Positions 1 to 10,700 of a stretch of 64,000 bases of DNA are shown here, in pieces; the first letter of the stretch is position 1; each line of letters starts with the position of its first letter. Position numbers and translations under genes: made by a program. Source of the DNA: Phaeosaccion multiseriatum (lineage: Eukaryota > Ochrophyta, other classes); the NCBI GenBank assembly GCA_965112735.1, contig OZ218955.1, forward strand, positions 744,001 through 808,000, read 5' to 3'. Under the pieces are notes generated by a model that made no database searches, had not been told where the DNA came from, and saw only the letters and a program-made list of their open reading frames with translations.

Positions 1-3000
1 AAGCGGAGGAGGACACGCTGCAGGCCGAGGCCCACTTTGAGAAGACGCTGCACGGATTGTTCGAACAGCTAGACCTGAACCGGGATGGAGTGCTGTCCCC
101 TGCAGAGGTGCGATGGGCAAACCTTAACACTTCTTTGTGCACGTTTACGACTGGACTGGTGGTGCAGTCCGTCTTCCTGTCTACCTGTCTGTCTCTCGAG
201 AGGAGGGACAGTCCATCACATTGGAGTAGTAACGATGGACTTCTGCGTTACGACTGCGTTTACAACAGCCCCCACCCCTCGAACATCGCTGCTGCTGCCA
301 CCACTCTTCTTCTGTCACTTATCCTACTACCCCTCACCACCAATGGAAACACCCCTCTCGCTCTTCCGCTCATACACGCACCCCACCCCTGCCCACGGAG
401 AAGGTCCGGGAGAGCTTCCGTCGCCTCGGCCTGCCATGCGGCAAAGTGCACATGGAGGCACTCTTCGGCGAGGGCTTCTTCGAGGGGGGTATTGGTAGTA
501 CGTCGCCGCCAAGCCTGATCCGCTTGGAGGACTTCGTAAAGCATGCCATGGGGAGGAGAGATCGCCTCATGGCCGTGTGGGAAGGTGAGCACATAAGGAG
601 GAAGAAGCACAGCTAGCAGCCCCCAAAACCTATGCGTACCCACTCTCTCTCTCTCACACACACACTGGGCTCGCGTCGAGGTCGATCGAACAGAAGACGG
701 GTGTTAGGTCTGAGAAGGAGGGGAGGAGATGGAACCGCTTTGAGAAGGAGAGGAGGGTGTGGTTCCACAGCCAGAGCCGTCCACATGAAAGCAACTGTGG
801 CTGTGTCTGCATGAGAGGAATTGTGTACCTCCGGCTACTCGCTGCTGGTATAGGGCAGTTTTCGCGTTACCTTGGTTTGGCTTAGGTTGCCTTGTGAGGT
901 CGATGCAGGTGCAAGCAATGGTGAAGCGTGTCAGAGCGCAGAAGTACGATGGGTGAGGTCGCTCTGTCTCTAATCTGCATCTCCTATGCCGCCCCACCTT
1001 CGACCTACCTATCCGCTTTTCTCCCTACCTACCTACCTACCTACCTACGTGCCCTCTTTCTTTATGGTATATCTCGTGTCGGGTCTATCTGTTTGTGTCT
1101 CTCTGCCCCCCCAGAGCTGGATAGCAACAACGACGGCCTCGTGTTTGTGGACGATATCCAAAGGGCTCTGCGCCGCCTTGACATTAAGGCATCAGACGCA
1201 CAGGTGCAGTGCATGTAATGAAAGGAGGGAGTACTTTGGTCTGGTTATGGACGAGCGACGGGGGCAGGGTGTGTGTGAGCGTGAAGGGAGGAGTGTGTGG
1301 GTATGTGCCGTTACGAACCTACTCGTGGAGAATCCGTCGCTGGAGCTCTCCACTCCTCCTTTGTCCCTTACGTGTGTGTGCGCGCGTGCGTGTGTGTGTG
1401 CGTGTGTGCATTCCGTTGCGTTCCGTTGCATTCCGTTCCCGTAGGTGCTGAAGCTGATGCGCCGCTCGGGGGACGGGGGCGGGCATATGGGCCTGGAGGA
1501 CTTCACGCGTCTCATGCTCCTCGCCCCAGGCCAGACTGTCGCAGAGCACTTCGATGCGTACCTGGCTGGGGCGGAGTTCGGAGAGGGAACAGGTACGTAC
1601 CTGTCTTACGTAACAGAGCAGAGTCAGAGTCATCACAAGCACATGGGTAGAGAGTCTCAGTCGCTAAGAGTCACACACAACAAGGAAGGCAAGAGGGCAA
1701 GAGGGGCCGTTTCGCAGTTTCGTTTTGTGTGGTGGTGGTGTTGCGTGGTTGCGTGAGGGGGGAGGGAGAGACCGGCAGGGAGCGAGGGGAGGCACCCCAG
1801 CGGCATCATGCCCCTGAGAAGCACCACCTCACGCTCACTCACTCACTCTCACTCACTCACTCTCACTCACTCACTCACTCACTCACTCACTCTCACTCTC
1901 TCCCTCACCCACTCACTCACTCACCCACTCATTCTCACTCACTCACTCACTTCCTCCCTCAGGTCCCGTGACGGACGACTTCGAAGATCTGAACGAGGAA
2001 CTCATTACCCTTCTGGCGGGGTGTGCCGCAGGGGGCATCTCACGCACCAGCACCGCCCCCCTCGACCGCCTCAAGGTGTGCGCATGCTGTTGCACTTGCA
2101 GTTGCAGTTGCAGTTGCAGTTTCAGCTTCAAGTTTAGGTGACCCATATCAAAAAGTTTTCTGTTGGGTCAGCAGCTCGACCTGTCATTCTCTTTACTGCA
2201 GTTCCCTCACTCACACTCAAACTCAAACTGGACCTGTAAAACAACAGGTGCAGCTGCAGGCTTCGAGAATCTCCAGACGCATGAGCATCCCCGCGGGCCT
2301 CAGAGCGCTGTACGCAGATGGAGGCATACGGGGCCTGTGGACATCCAACGGGGTCAACTGTTGCAAGGTGAGTAAGCTCATTGGAGGCCAGCAGTGGGTT
2401 GGATTGTGTTGATATCGACAGTATCGACACTGATGAATCGTCCAAGGATGTATTGTTTAGAGAGAGTGAGAGAGAGAACGAGAGTAGACCCTACTCAAAC
2501 CAGCTTTGTGTTTTGGACTCAAAACTCAAACTCAAACTGCGGCAATATTGATATTCAACACAGGTAATGCCCGAGACGGCATGTCGGTTCCTGGCCTTTG
2601 ACGCCTTCAAGGTCCTCATCTGCAACGACTTGAACGACGTGCAGCCCAGTGAGCGCTTCCTCGCCGGCTCCTTGGCAGGATTCACGGCCCAAACCCTCAT
2701 CTACCCACTAGAGATCGTCAAGACGCGCCTCGCAGTGGCCAAAGTGGGCGATTATAGAGGCGTGGGGGACTGTCTGAAGCGGCTGCTGAAGGAGGGAGGC
2801 ACTCGTGCGCTCTATAGGGGGCTGGGGCCGTCACTCATCGGGATTGTGCCATACTCTGGGGTGGATTTGGGACTCTTCTACACACTCAAGGTACTGTAGG
2901 CACACATGTGGGGTGTTATGGTGTGGTGCGGTACGTTAGTCTCTATGGGAAGAGTTCTGTTCGTCACGTGTGTGTGTGTGTGTGTGTATGCGTCCACCAC

Positions 3001-3612
3001 AAGCGAATGAGGCATGTCGTATCGTAGCAAATATAATGTGTGAGTTAAATGCCAGTTGTTCATTCGCCCCTCCCTCCCTCCCTTTGTATCACCAATCCTC
3101 CCAGGACCAATGGTTAAAGGCCAACCCCTGTGCAGAAGAAGGCCCCGGAGTCCTCACCCTCGTTGGCTTTGGGGCCATTTCATCAAGTGTTGGTCAAGTC
3201 ACGGCCTACCCCTTACAGCTGGTGAGGACAAAGCTGCAGGCAGATACCGCTGTTCCGCGGCGCTATGAGGGCATGGTGGATTGCTTTCGACAAACAATCC
3301 AGACCGATGGTCTTCGCGGTCTGTATCGAGGCCTCGCGGTCAATTTCCTTAAAGCCTTGCCCGCCATTACTGGTAAGTTGATGTTTGTTCTGTATCACCA
3401 ACTACTGTGCTGTGCTGTCCCTTTTAGTTGTGTTTTGTCGCTATCTATTTTTATTATATTGCAACCATCTTCATCAAACTTGAACATAAAATCTTACGTA
3501 CCTTGCTTTTGATTTGTTGTTGCTTGTTGTCGCAGTTTCTTACGTCGTTTTTGAAAAGAGCAAGTTCCTGCTGACGCAGCGATTCGGCAAGCGCCAAGCC
3601 TCCGCCTGTTGA
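1..3612 (+). CDS. Calcium-regulated mitochondrial carrier (SCaMC/APC type), 5' end outside window
   Basis: Spliced exons 3-107, 401-584, 1115-1203, 1445-1592, 1963-2075, 2248-2367, 2564-2890, 3105-3372 and 3536-3612 give 476 residues ending at TGA, with all intron phases matching. The N-terminal part holds EF-hand loops (DLNRDGVLSPAE near residue 22, DSNNDGLVFVDD near residue 99). The C-terminal half is a three-repeat mitochondrial carrier, shown by the signature motifs PLDRLK, PLEIVK and PLQLVR at the end of the first helix of each repeat. Family members of this architecture (SLC25A23/24/25) exchange ATP-Mg for phosphate across the inner mitochondrial membrane under calcium control; that substrate is inferred from architecture only. 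The start codon and some EF-hand sequence lie upstream of the window. Introns hold CT-rich and (TCAC)n repeats; intron 8 contains a GTTGGTGATA-type element (minus strand, 3393-3402). Confidence 0.94.
1803..1960. repeat. (CTCACT/TCAC)n microsatellite in carrier intron 4
   Basis: About 130 bp of imperfect TCAC/CTCA repeats run up to the 3' splice site at 1962. The pyrimidine-rich strand is the coding-sense strand, so the repeat can act as the polypyrimidine tract. Confidence 0.9.
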
Positions 3613-3628
3613 TGCAGCAAGACAAGCG

Positions 3629-3956
3629 GAGAGGCCAGCGGACAGGCAAGCAGAGTGGCAAGCAGACAGGCAATTAGAGAGGCCAGCGGACAGGCAAGCA
3701 GAGTGGCAAGCAGACAGGCAATTAGAGAGGCCAGCGGACAGGCAAGCAGAGTGGCAAGCAGACAGGCAATTAGAGAGGCCAGCGGACAGGCAAGCAGAGT
3801 GGCAAGCAGACAGGCAATTAGAGAGGCCAGCGGACAGGCAAGCAGAGTGGCAAGCAGACAGGCAATTAGAGAGGCCAGCGGACAGGCAAGCACAGAGGCA
3901 AGCAGAGAGGCAAGCGGACAGGCAAGCAGACAGGCAATTAGAGAGGCCAGCGGAGA
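3629..3956. repeat. 48-bp minisatellite built from 8-bp subunits
   Basis: The marker octamer CAATTAGA recurs at 3671, 3719, 3767, 3815 and 3863 (exactly 48 bp apart) and again at 3935 (72 bp, i.e. 48 plus 24). Each unit is made of related octamers such as AGGCAAGC and AGACAGGC. Because 48 is divisible by 3, all six frames stay open, producing misleading Cys/Leu/Ser/Ala-rich frames on the minus strand. It begins 17 bp after the carrier stop codon and may be transcribed in its 3' UTR. Confidence 0.95.
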
Positions 3957-4820
3957 GGCTCCGGTCCTCCTCTGGCGGTGCTCTTGCGGGCGGCAGCGCT
4001 ATGTAACGACGTGGAAAGAGAGCGCGCGAGAGAGAGACTTCCACTGCCAAGCATGGCGAGGCTTGTCTCCCTTCGTGAGGTGGGGCCCCACCTGGGGCAG
4101 TGAGGGAGGATATGCGGGGCGCACTCATTCGCTGAACCGCTGCGAGGAGGGGGGGGGGGGGGCGGTTTGAAGGCTTCGAGAACAATGCGTAAATCACCGC
4201 GTAACTACTTGGCCGCACATGCAGGTGGAGAAGGGGGGCATGTGGGGGGAAGGAAGCATGCTGGCAGGAGCGTATGGGAAGCCCCGGATGCACTTCAGGG
4301 ACCTCAGACGGCGGCAAACCCCGGGGAGGGGAGGAGTCTGGTCGTGGAGGGCGAGGGCATGCCCCACTATTCTGCTCCTCGCCATAGGACTCCACTTTTT
4401 CCGTGTCCTGTTTCTGGGCCGTCGTAGGACCCGAGAAGGGCGCGGACGGTGTTCGGCGGCGGGGGGGGGGTGAGGTCCACCCCAAGGCTTGACTCTTCTT
4501 CCCCGGGTGGGCGGGGAGGGGTGGTGGGGGCTACAGATGTAACGTCTTGATCGGGTGATGGACATTTTAAGCCGCAGCAGAAGCAGGATCAGCTGAAGAT
4601 GAAGAAAGAGCAGCAGTTGATGAAACAGCAGCAGCAGCAGCAGCAGGAGAAAGAGGAGCACTTGGGTGATACAGCAGCAGCAGGAGGATCAGCAGTTGGT
4701 GATATAGCAGCAGCTGTCTTGGCGGCTTCTCTCTCGTGCTGTCGGTGGAAGGTGGCGCTGTGAGTGAGCAGGCGTGTAAGCAGGCCCATTGGACTGTATG
4801 TAGATGGACCAAACCGATAA

Positions 4821-4950
4821 GACTGGTATGGCCCACAAGCAGAGGACTGGTATTAGACCAGACCCGGAAGACTGGTATGGACCACCCAAAGGACTGGATA
4901 TAGACACCAGGCCCATAGGACTGGTATGGCCCACATCCATAGGACTGCAG
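4821..4950. repeat. Degenerate ~24-bp tandem repeat
   Basis: The hexamer GACTGG (GACTGC in the last copy) occurs at 4821, 4845, 4870, 4892, 4919 and 4943, spacing 22-27 bp, usually inside a longer unit resembling GACTGGTATGGCCCAC. No coding potential was seen. Confidence 0.8.
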
Positions 4951-5329
4951 GAAGCAGGAACGTTCCTACCTGTATCCGGTACTCTGCGCTTTGAAGGGGT
5001 ACTTTGAGGGGGAAGGGCACTCCCTTCGGTGCATTGCGTTGAATGTACATAGACCTTGAGAGAGATACGCCAATCAATCAGCGCTTGTGCAGTGGTGGTG
5101 TAGCGTCTCTTGTATTTGCTGGTTACGTCAACCTGAGTGGGTGCTTCGCGCTTAAAGGCCTACTTACTGAGCAAAGCAACGACGTCTCTGCTTGAGGGGG
5201 TGGATGGGTGGGTGGGCGCAGTGTGATGCCGGAAGGGCATAGCACTCTGCGATACATGTCAATCTACGATTATCTACAAAGGTTGGCACTTAGGTATTTA
5301 TCTATATACGACAGGCCCCATTCCGAATT

Positions 5330-6529
5330 TCAGAAGAAGCCGCCTTCCCCATCGGTCTCTCCCGCGGCAAAGAAGTGCTGCTTCTTCTTTCTTCCCGGGC
5401 CTGCGAATCGCGGGGCGGGCGGACAGAGCATCTCCTCGTGATGATGTCCTTGTGCTTGTGCCTCTCTCTCCTTCATCACTCGTCGAATGTCTTGTACTTG
5501 CTCTGGCATGTGCTCCTCCTGCTGCGCCTCCTCCACCGGCTCTTGTTCCTCGTAGATGTGCCCCTCTTGTGACTGCTGCTGAGGCTCTCGCTGCTCCTCC
5601 CACCGGCCATCTTGAGGCAACGCTGATGATGATGGGTATCGAGGCTGGGGCCGGTGGTGGTGGTGGTGGTGGTGGTGGTGGTGGTTCTGAAACCGTAGCA
5701 GAGGAGGAGGGCTCGGAGACGCGCTTCTCGTACCATCGTCCGACTGGGCGGGAAAGAAGGACAACATGCCGCCGACCCCCAGTATGCCGGCGTCGCGGTC
5801 ATCTCGATTGTCGCTGTCACCATCACCACCATCTTTGTCGTCGTCCGTCGTGCTGTCCTCGTCCTCGCTGCTGCACTCACTGGTGCACGTGCCCGCAGAA
5901 TCCATCACGTCTTCCGCGGTTGTCTTATCCACGTCGTCGATGTCGATGCTCAGGATCCTCCTGCCAGTGGGCCGGCGGGGAGCCTGGGGGGGGGTGACTC
6001 TTGCGCATTGAACGCCAGGATGAGGGTGGTGGTGGTGGTGGTGGTGGTGGTGGTGGTGGGGGTGGGGGTGGTTGTGGTGCTGCTGCTGATGCTGATGCTG
6101 ATGCTGGTGGCTCATCTGGCTGCTGACATGAGGGACAGGGCTCCGCACAGCCTTGCCCCTTGAAGCTGCATACATCGCCTGGGCATGCGTGAGGGGACCG
6201 TTGGCCTGGAACCTTGCTCTCTTGAGCGGGCTTCCCCCACCCCGTGTCGCTTCCTGCTCCCTACATAGGCGCCTGCTCCTTGGTGGCGTGAAGGGAGAGC
6301 CACCATCACTTGTAGTATCATAGCTTGAGCAGCTCGTGGTGTCGCTTGTATCGTAGCCCATGCTCTTGAGTTCAGCACTACGCCACATTTCTCCTCCTTT
6401 AGACCGCCGATTGCAAGGCTCCTCTCCCTTGCTCGTCTCGTGGTGCGGTACGCGCTGTGGTTGTGGTAGGGTCAAGATGCATCCCTCGACCCCCACGACT
6501 GCAAAGCTCCCCCCCTGTCCTCCTGTCAT
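5330..6529 (-). CDS. His-rich acidic protein, member A of a three-gene family
   Basis: An uninterrupted 399-codon frame from ATG at 6529 to TGA at 5330. I do not recognise a known domain. It is low complexity, with two long poly-His runs, Gln/Glu-rich C-terminus and acidic Asp/Ser stretches. It shares an ordered set of short motifs with the minus-strand frames at 15909-16469 (B) and 17920-18654 (C): a Ser/Thr/Asp-rich N-terminal segment around DTSDTTSCSS, the basic motif KRARFQ, the motif RRILSIDI, and an aromatic motif LSFFPAQS. KRAR resembles a nuclear localisation signal and R-x-L-S a kinase or 14-3-3 site; both are inference. The true start could be the internal Met just before the WRSAELKSMG segment, which aligns with the N-terminus of C. 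Confidence 0.5.
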   Translation of the reverse strand: MTGGQGGSFAVVGVEGCILTLPQPQRVPHHETSKGEEPCNRRSKGGEMWRSAELKSMGYDTSDTTSCSSYDTTSDGGSPFTPPRSRRLCREQEATRGGGSPLKRARFQANGPLTHAQAMYAASRGKAVRSPVPHVSSQMSHQHQHQHQQQHHNHPHPHHHHHHHHHHHPHPGVQCARVTPPQAPRRPTGRRILSIDIDDVDKTTAEDVMDSAGTCTSECSSEDEDSTTDDDKDGGDGDSDNRDDRDAGILGVGGMLSFFPAQSDDGTRSASPSPPPLLRFQNHHHHHHHHHHRPQPRYPSSSALPQDGRWEEQREPQQQSQEGHIYEEQEPVEEAQQEEHMPEQVQDIRRVMKEREAQAQGHHHEEMLCPPAPRFAGPGRKKKQHFFAAGETDGEGGFF

Positions 6530-7412
6530 GGCCTCTCTGACCCCCCTGTGTTCCTACTCTCTGACCCTAGTTCGGCCGCTTTCTGTGCTCTAGGTTGCTG
6601 CCCCTGTCGGGGTGCCTCCTCAGTATCCTTCCCTCCGTCTCCTACAGACGAACGCACCTAACAATTGTGTGCTGATACTAAGCGATGTACTGGAAAGGAC
6701 GTCTGCCAAAACTGGGAAGGTAGTGCTGAGCCACCTTAGAAGGCGTTGTCAAGATGCTCTAGTGGTGGCTCTAGCACGTGGGGCAGGTGGCCTGGCAAAC
6801 GTTCTGAGAATGCCTGACCGTTTTTTTTGTAACCGTCGAGTTCTCCCAAAGAGCAACCAGCAAAAACCCCATAAACAGCAGCTCACAGTTTTTTTGTTTT
6901 TTATGTGCTTGGGCAGGGGATGGGCAGTACGATGTATAAGCTAATCACAAACGGACCGTACGGACCGAAAAGCAACTTGCTTCTCTGCCACCGACCGCCC
7001 TTGGTAGGGCCAACCTTGTGTCGCCACACACCCCGTACGCCTACCCAGTGCTTCTTGAAGCTTCGGACATTGCCCTACAGCCCTACAGCTCGGCGACGTT
7101 GCGTGCGGTCCTCCCATTTCGTGGCCTACAACTGTATTCAGCCGTCGTGGAGCATATACAAGCTTTGGGAGTGCATGCAAGTGGTCGAATATTGTGACAA
7201 AAGAACAGGTACTGTCACTTCTCTAGCGTACAGGTCCAATCTGTGCCCACTTTGCACACTTCCCATCGAGCGAAACACAGAATCGAGAAGTGGTGTTCGC
7301 AAGCCAAACTGGAATTTTTCGTGTCTCGCATTGGCAGAAAAGGGCGAGGAAGGGGGGAGGTAGACAGCTCCTTCTCTGCGAGTGATGGCCTGTTCCTTCT
7401 CTTCCATCTGTG
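6530..7412. other. Intergenic region, nothing recognised
   Basis: I see no splice-supported coding exon, RNA gene or long repeat on either strand. It is the upstream side of gene A and the downstream side of the possible small gene at 7413-7651. Confidence 0.5.
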
Positions 7413-7651
7413 TCACTCCCTGCGAAGTGTTCGGGCCTGTCTCTCCCTCGCTTCGCAGATTTTGCATATCCAGCGGCGGGACCTAGGTTCTAGGTACACG
7501 GTGTCGCAGCTGCCGCAAATCAGGGCCTTCCCGTCGTGCTTCAGCTGACAGTGAGGCTGTGTCACCACCGCGAGCATGCAGACACGGTAGGCTGACCGCA
7601 GTCGACGACCAACTGAGCGGCCAAGTACTTTCCATACGTCTCCTCGTCCAT
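7413..7651 (-). CDS. Possible small zinc-ribbon-like protein
   Basis: A short minus-strand frame contains CGSC and CKIC, 17 residues apart, within a conserved-looking stretch (ICGSCDTVYL ... RRWICKIC) that ends in a basic tail and TGA at 7413. Paired CxxC knuckles are typical of zinc ribbons or treble-clef fingers; no named family is recognised. Two gene models are possible: ATG at 7577 with one exon (54 residues), or ATG at 7651 with exons 7586-7651 and 7413-7544 (65 residues) joined over a 41-bp intron, which is shorter than the other introns in this window. It lies just beyond the stop of the oxygenase gene on the same strand, so a relic or chance frame cannot be excluded. Confidence 0.3.
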
Positions 7652-7734
7652 CGCCACCCCTACCCTCCTGCATCCTCTACACTCTGCCTCTACCTCTCCC
7701 TCTCTCTGCCCCCCCCTCCCTCCCTCTCCCTCCC

Positions 7735-10700
7735 TCACGAGAAGGTAAAAGGCACCGTAATCACCGTGTCCTCCCCATTCGCGCTGACTGGGTACTCCGC
7801 AGCCCTCAACTCCTCGTCGAGCACCTCAAGGGCTTGCTCCTTACGGTCCAGAGGGAAGTTTCCTTCGTCCTTTTGGTCGGGGTCGTTGGGGCAATCCACC
7901 ATGGTGTTGCTTTGGGCACGCACGTCCGTCACGCTGCCATCTGACCCAGAGATCTGCAGAGGGATGAGGAGGGGGTCAGGGGCGAAGAGGAGGAGGAGGA
8001 GCAGCAGCAGGAGGAGGAGGAGGAGGAGGACCAAGTAACGAACTCCTCAATCTATGGTGTACCATCTATTATCTAGATAAAGACCATAAACGCCTTTTCT
8101 CATCTTTACGATAGCAGGCCCAGTCACCCAACCCCCACCTCCAAACTCAAACTTACATAGACCTTGACGGTGAGAACCCCCATGACTCGTGGCAGGGACT
8201 GGAGGCCCAGCACGGCCCTTCCCATGGACTCATTGAGAGGCGTCAGGGCCTCGTCTGCCGTCAGCCCGCCTGTGAAGTAAGGCTCCGGCTCGGTGAACCA
8301 CCTGGGGCAGTCACAGATGGCACCACGTGGCACCGACAGGGTGGGACGGGGGGGTGGTGGGGAGGGTTTGATTGAGACTCATTATATTCGCAAACGATTC
8401 ACTTCCCCTTGTCTTCCCTGCGCCGCCGCTCTGACACCCCCTCGCGGACACGCACTTGGGACTAACCCCTCCCCTCCCTCCCTTGGGACTAAGTCCACCC
8501 CCCCTCCCCCCCTGGGACACTTGTACGCACCCGTGCAGAACAAGGCGCCCCTTCCGCGGATCCTTGGTGCCCTGTGTGTGTGTGTGTGTGTGTGCATATG
8601 TGTGTTTGTGTGTGCATGTGTGTGTGTGTGCATGTGTGTGTGTGTGTGTGCATGTGTGTGTTTGTGTGTGCATGTGTGTGTGTATGTGTATGTGTGTGTA
8701 TGTGTATGTGTGTGTGTGTATGTGTATGTGTGTGTGTGTGTGTGTGTGCGTGTGTGTGTGTTTGTGTGTGGATGTGTGTGTGTGCGTGTGTGTGTGTTTG
8801 TGTGTGTTTGTGTGTGCATGTGTGTGTGTGTGTTTGTGTGTGTGTGCATGTGTGTGTGTGTGTTTGTGTGTGCATGTGTGTGTGTGTGTGTATGTGCGGG
8901 CTGAGAAGATGCGCCAAAACACACAACGGTACGCTGATACAGCCTCTCACAACCCCTCTCTTGCCTTGCCCCCCCCCCCCTGACCCATTCACTGACTTAA
9001 CGACTCATTCACTGACTTATGCCCTCCCATTACCTACCTCGACTTTCTCGACGTAATGAGGGATTCGCGGATCGAAGAGCGTTAGGCGGTTGAAGTGAGG
9101 CTCAATCTGAGGCAGACAAGTGGGTTAGGGCGGGGGATAGAAGGAGATGAGGGGAGATGAGGGGAGGAGAGAGGAGGAGGGGAAGAGAGGAGAGGAGGGG
9201 GAGGGGAGTGGAGGAGAAAAGATAAGAGGGGAGGAAGGAGAGGAGAGGAGTCCCTCTTGTGTCACACCATGCCATGTCTCAAAAAGACAAGCTCATATGC
9301 GCACGAAACTGTCTGTGGTCCCCAACGCCTCTACACTTAACACCCCACCAGACCCACCCCACCACCCCATCACCCGTCAACCTTCCCCCCTTCCCCCCCC
9401 CTTCCCCGTTCCCCTCTCCCTTCCCCTCCTCCTCCCCCTTTCCTACTTTCTAACCCTACCCAGATACCCACCCACCCATCCAGCCGTGGTCTACCCCACA
9501 CCCCATCACAATCCCTCAACCCACCCACCCACCCACCCACCCCACCCACCCAATCACACACCCACTCACCCACCCACCCCACCCACCCAATCACACACCC
9601 ACCCACCCACCCACCCACCCCACCTAACCACCCACCCACTCACCCACCCACCCACTCACTCACCCACTCACCCACCCACCCACACGCATACACACCCACA
9701 CACCCACCCAATCACCCGCCCCCCCCCACACACACACCCAGCCACCCCTGTCCGGCAATCGTACCTTATCGATCAAGTGCCTCTCCTCCAGGCCGAGGCC
9801 GTGCTGAAAGGACTGCCAGTAGGACGTGGTGTGAGGCTTGTATACGCAGGTTTGTCCTCCCGTGAAGCCGCGGCCGTCCCAGTCAGTGAGCGATAGCACA
9901 AAGGCCCAAGGCCCTGTGTGGGATGGGATGGGATCGGATCGGATTAGGTGATCAATGATATGTGGGTGGGATCGATTCACAGGCAGTGGGTGATGGCAGT
10001 ACATGGGTGAGTGGGTGAACATGACGCTGAAAAGAGAAGAGACACAGACAGAGAGAGGTACGGAAAAGGCACGCGTGACGATGGAGAAATCGGCAGTAGC
10101 TACTGCAGCCCAAAGAGGAGACAGGAGAGGAGCACTCCAGTGTATCACCCACTGCAGTATCACCAACTGCTGCTGCTGCTGCTGCTGCTGCTGCCGCTGC
10201 CGCAGCTGCCTCTGCTGCTGCTTCTTGACGACGACCACGACTACCCTCCCTGCTCTGCTCTACCGTCTGCCACTCCCCTTGATGCCCTTACCATGCCAAG
10301 AGTCCGTGTGCACTCTCTGCTCGCACCCGTCGGTGTAGCACGATAGCCACGGAGGACTGATGCTGCGGCAGCCCAGAGAGGCTTGGCCGAAGTCGCACAG
10401 GGCGTCCACTAGGGTCTGAGGGGAGGAGAGAGACACAGAGAGAGAGAGAGAGGTAGGGGAGGGAGAAGTGGTCGTGTGTGCGTGTGTGTGCGTGTGTGTG
10501 CGTGGTCGTGTGTGTGTGCCTGTGTGCTTGGCCTGTGCTTGTGGGCGCGTGTGTGCGAGCCCCTCCCCATCCTCTGCCATCCCTTCCTCTCCCTCCCTCA
10601 CCTTGAAGTCCTCGGGTCCGAAGTACTGCTCTGCCGGGGTGCGCAACAGCGTGTACTGGTCGGGTACGTGCCAATGGTCCCACACGAACCTTACCAAACC

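Larger units (their letters stand above)
3613..5329. other. Intergenic region, no supported gene
   Basis: This lies between the carrier stop and the 3' end of the minus-strand gene at 5330. It holds a 48-bp minisatellite directly after the carrier stop, a degenerate ~24-bp tandem repeat, G-rich stretches, and a CAG-rich patch (4575-4720) with one exact copy of the dispersed GTTGGTGATA element at 4695-4704 plus nearby degenerate copies. Open frames here are by-products of the repeats. Confidence 0.7.

Noticed and set aside
3629-3956. CRISPR array
   Set aside because: Repeats are contiguous with no unique spacers, and the DNA is a eukaryotic nuclear locus.
3540-4170. Long open frames of Cys/Leu/Ser (minus) and Ala/Ser/Arg (plus) repeats
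   Set aside because: They are by-products of the 48-bp minisatellite, whose period is a multiple of three; no splice signals or conserved residues.
6612-7363. Plus-strand frames of 110-152 codons
   Set aside because: No splice support, no recognisable motifs, composition like noncoding DNA.
8293-9056. Cys/Val and Thr/His repeat proteins
   Set aside because: They arise from the (TG)n microsatellite between oxygenase exons 9 and 10.
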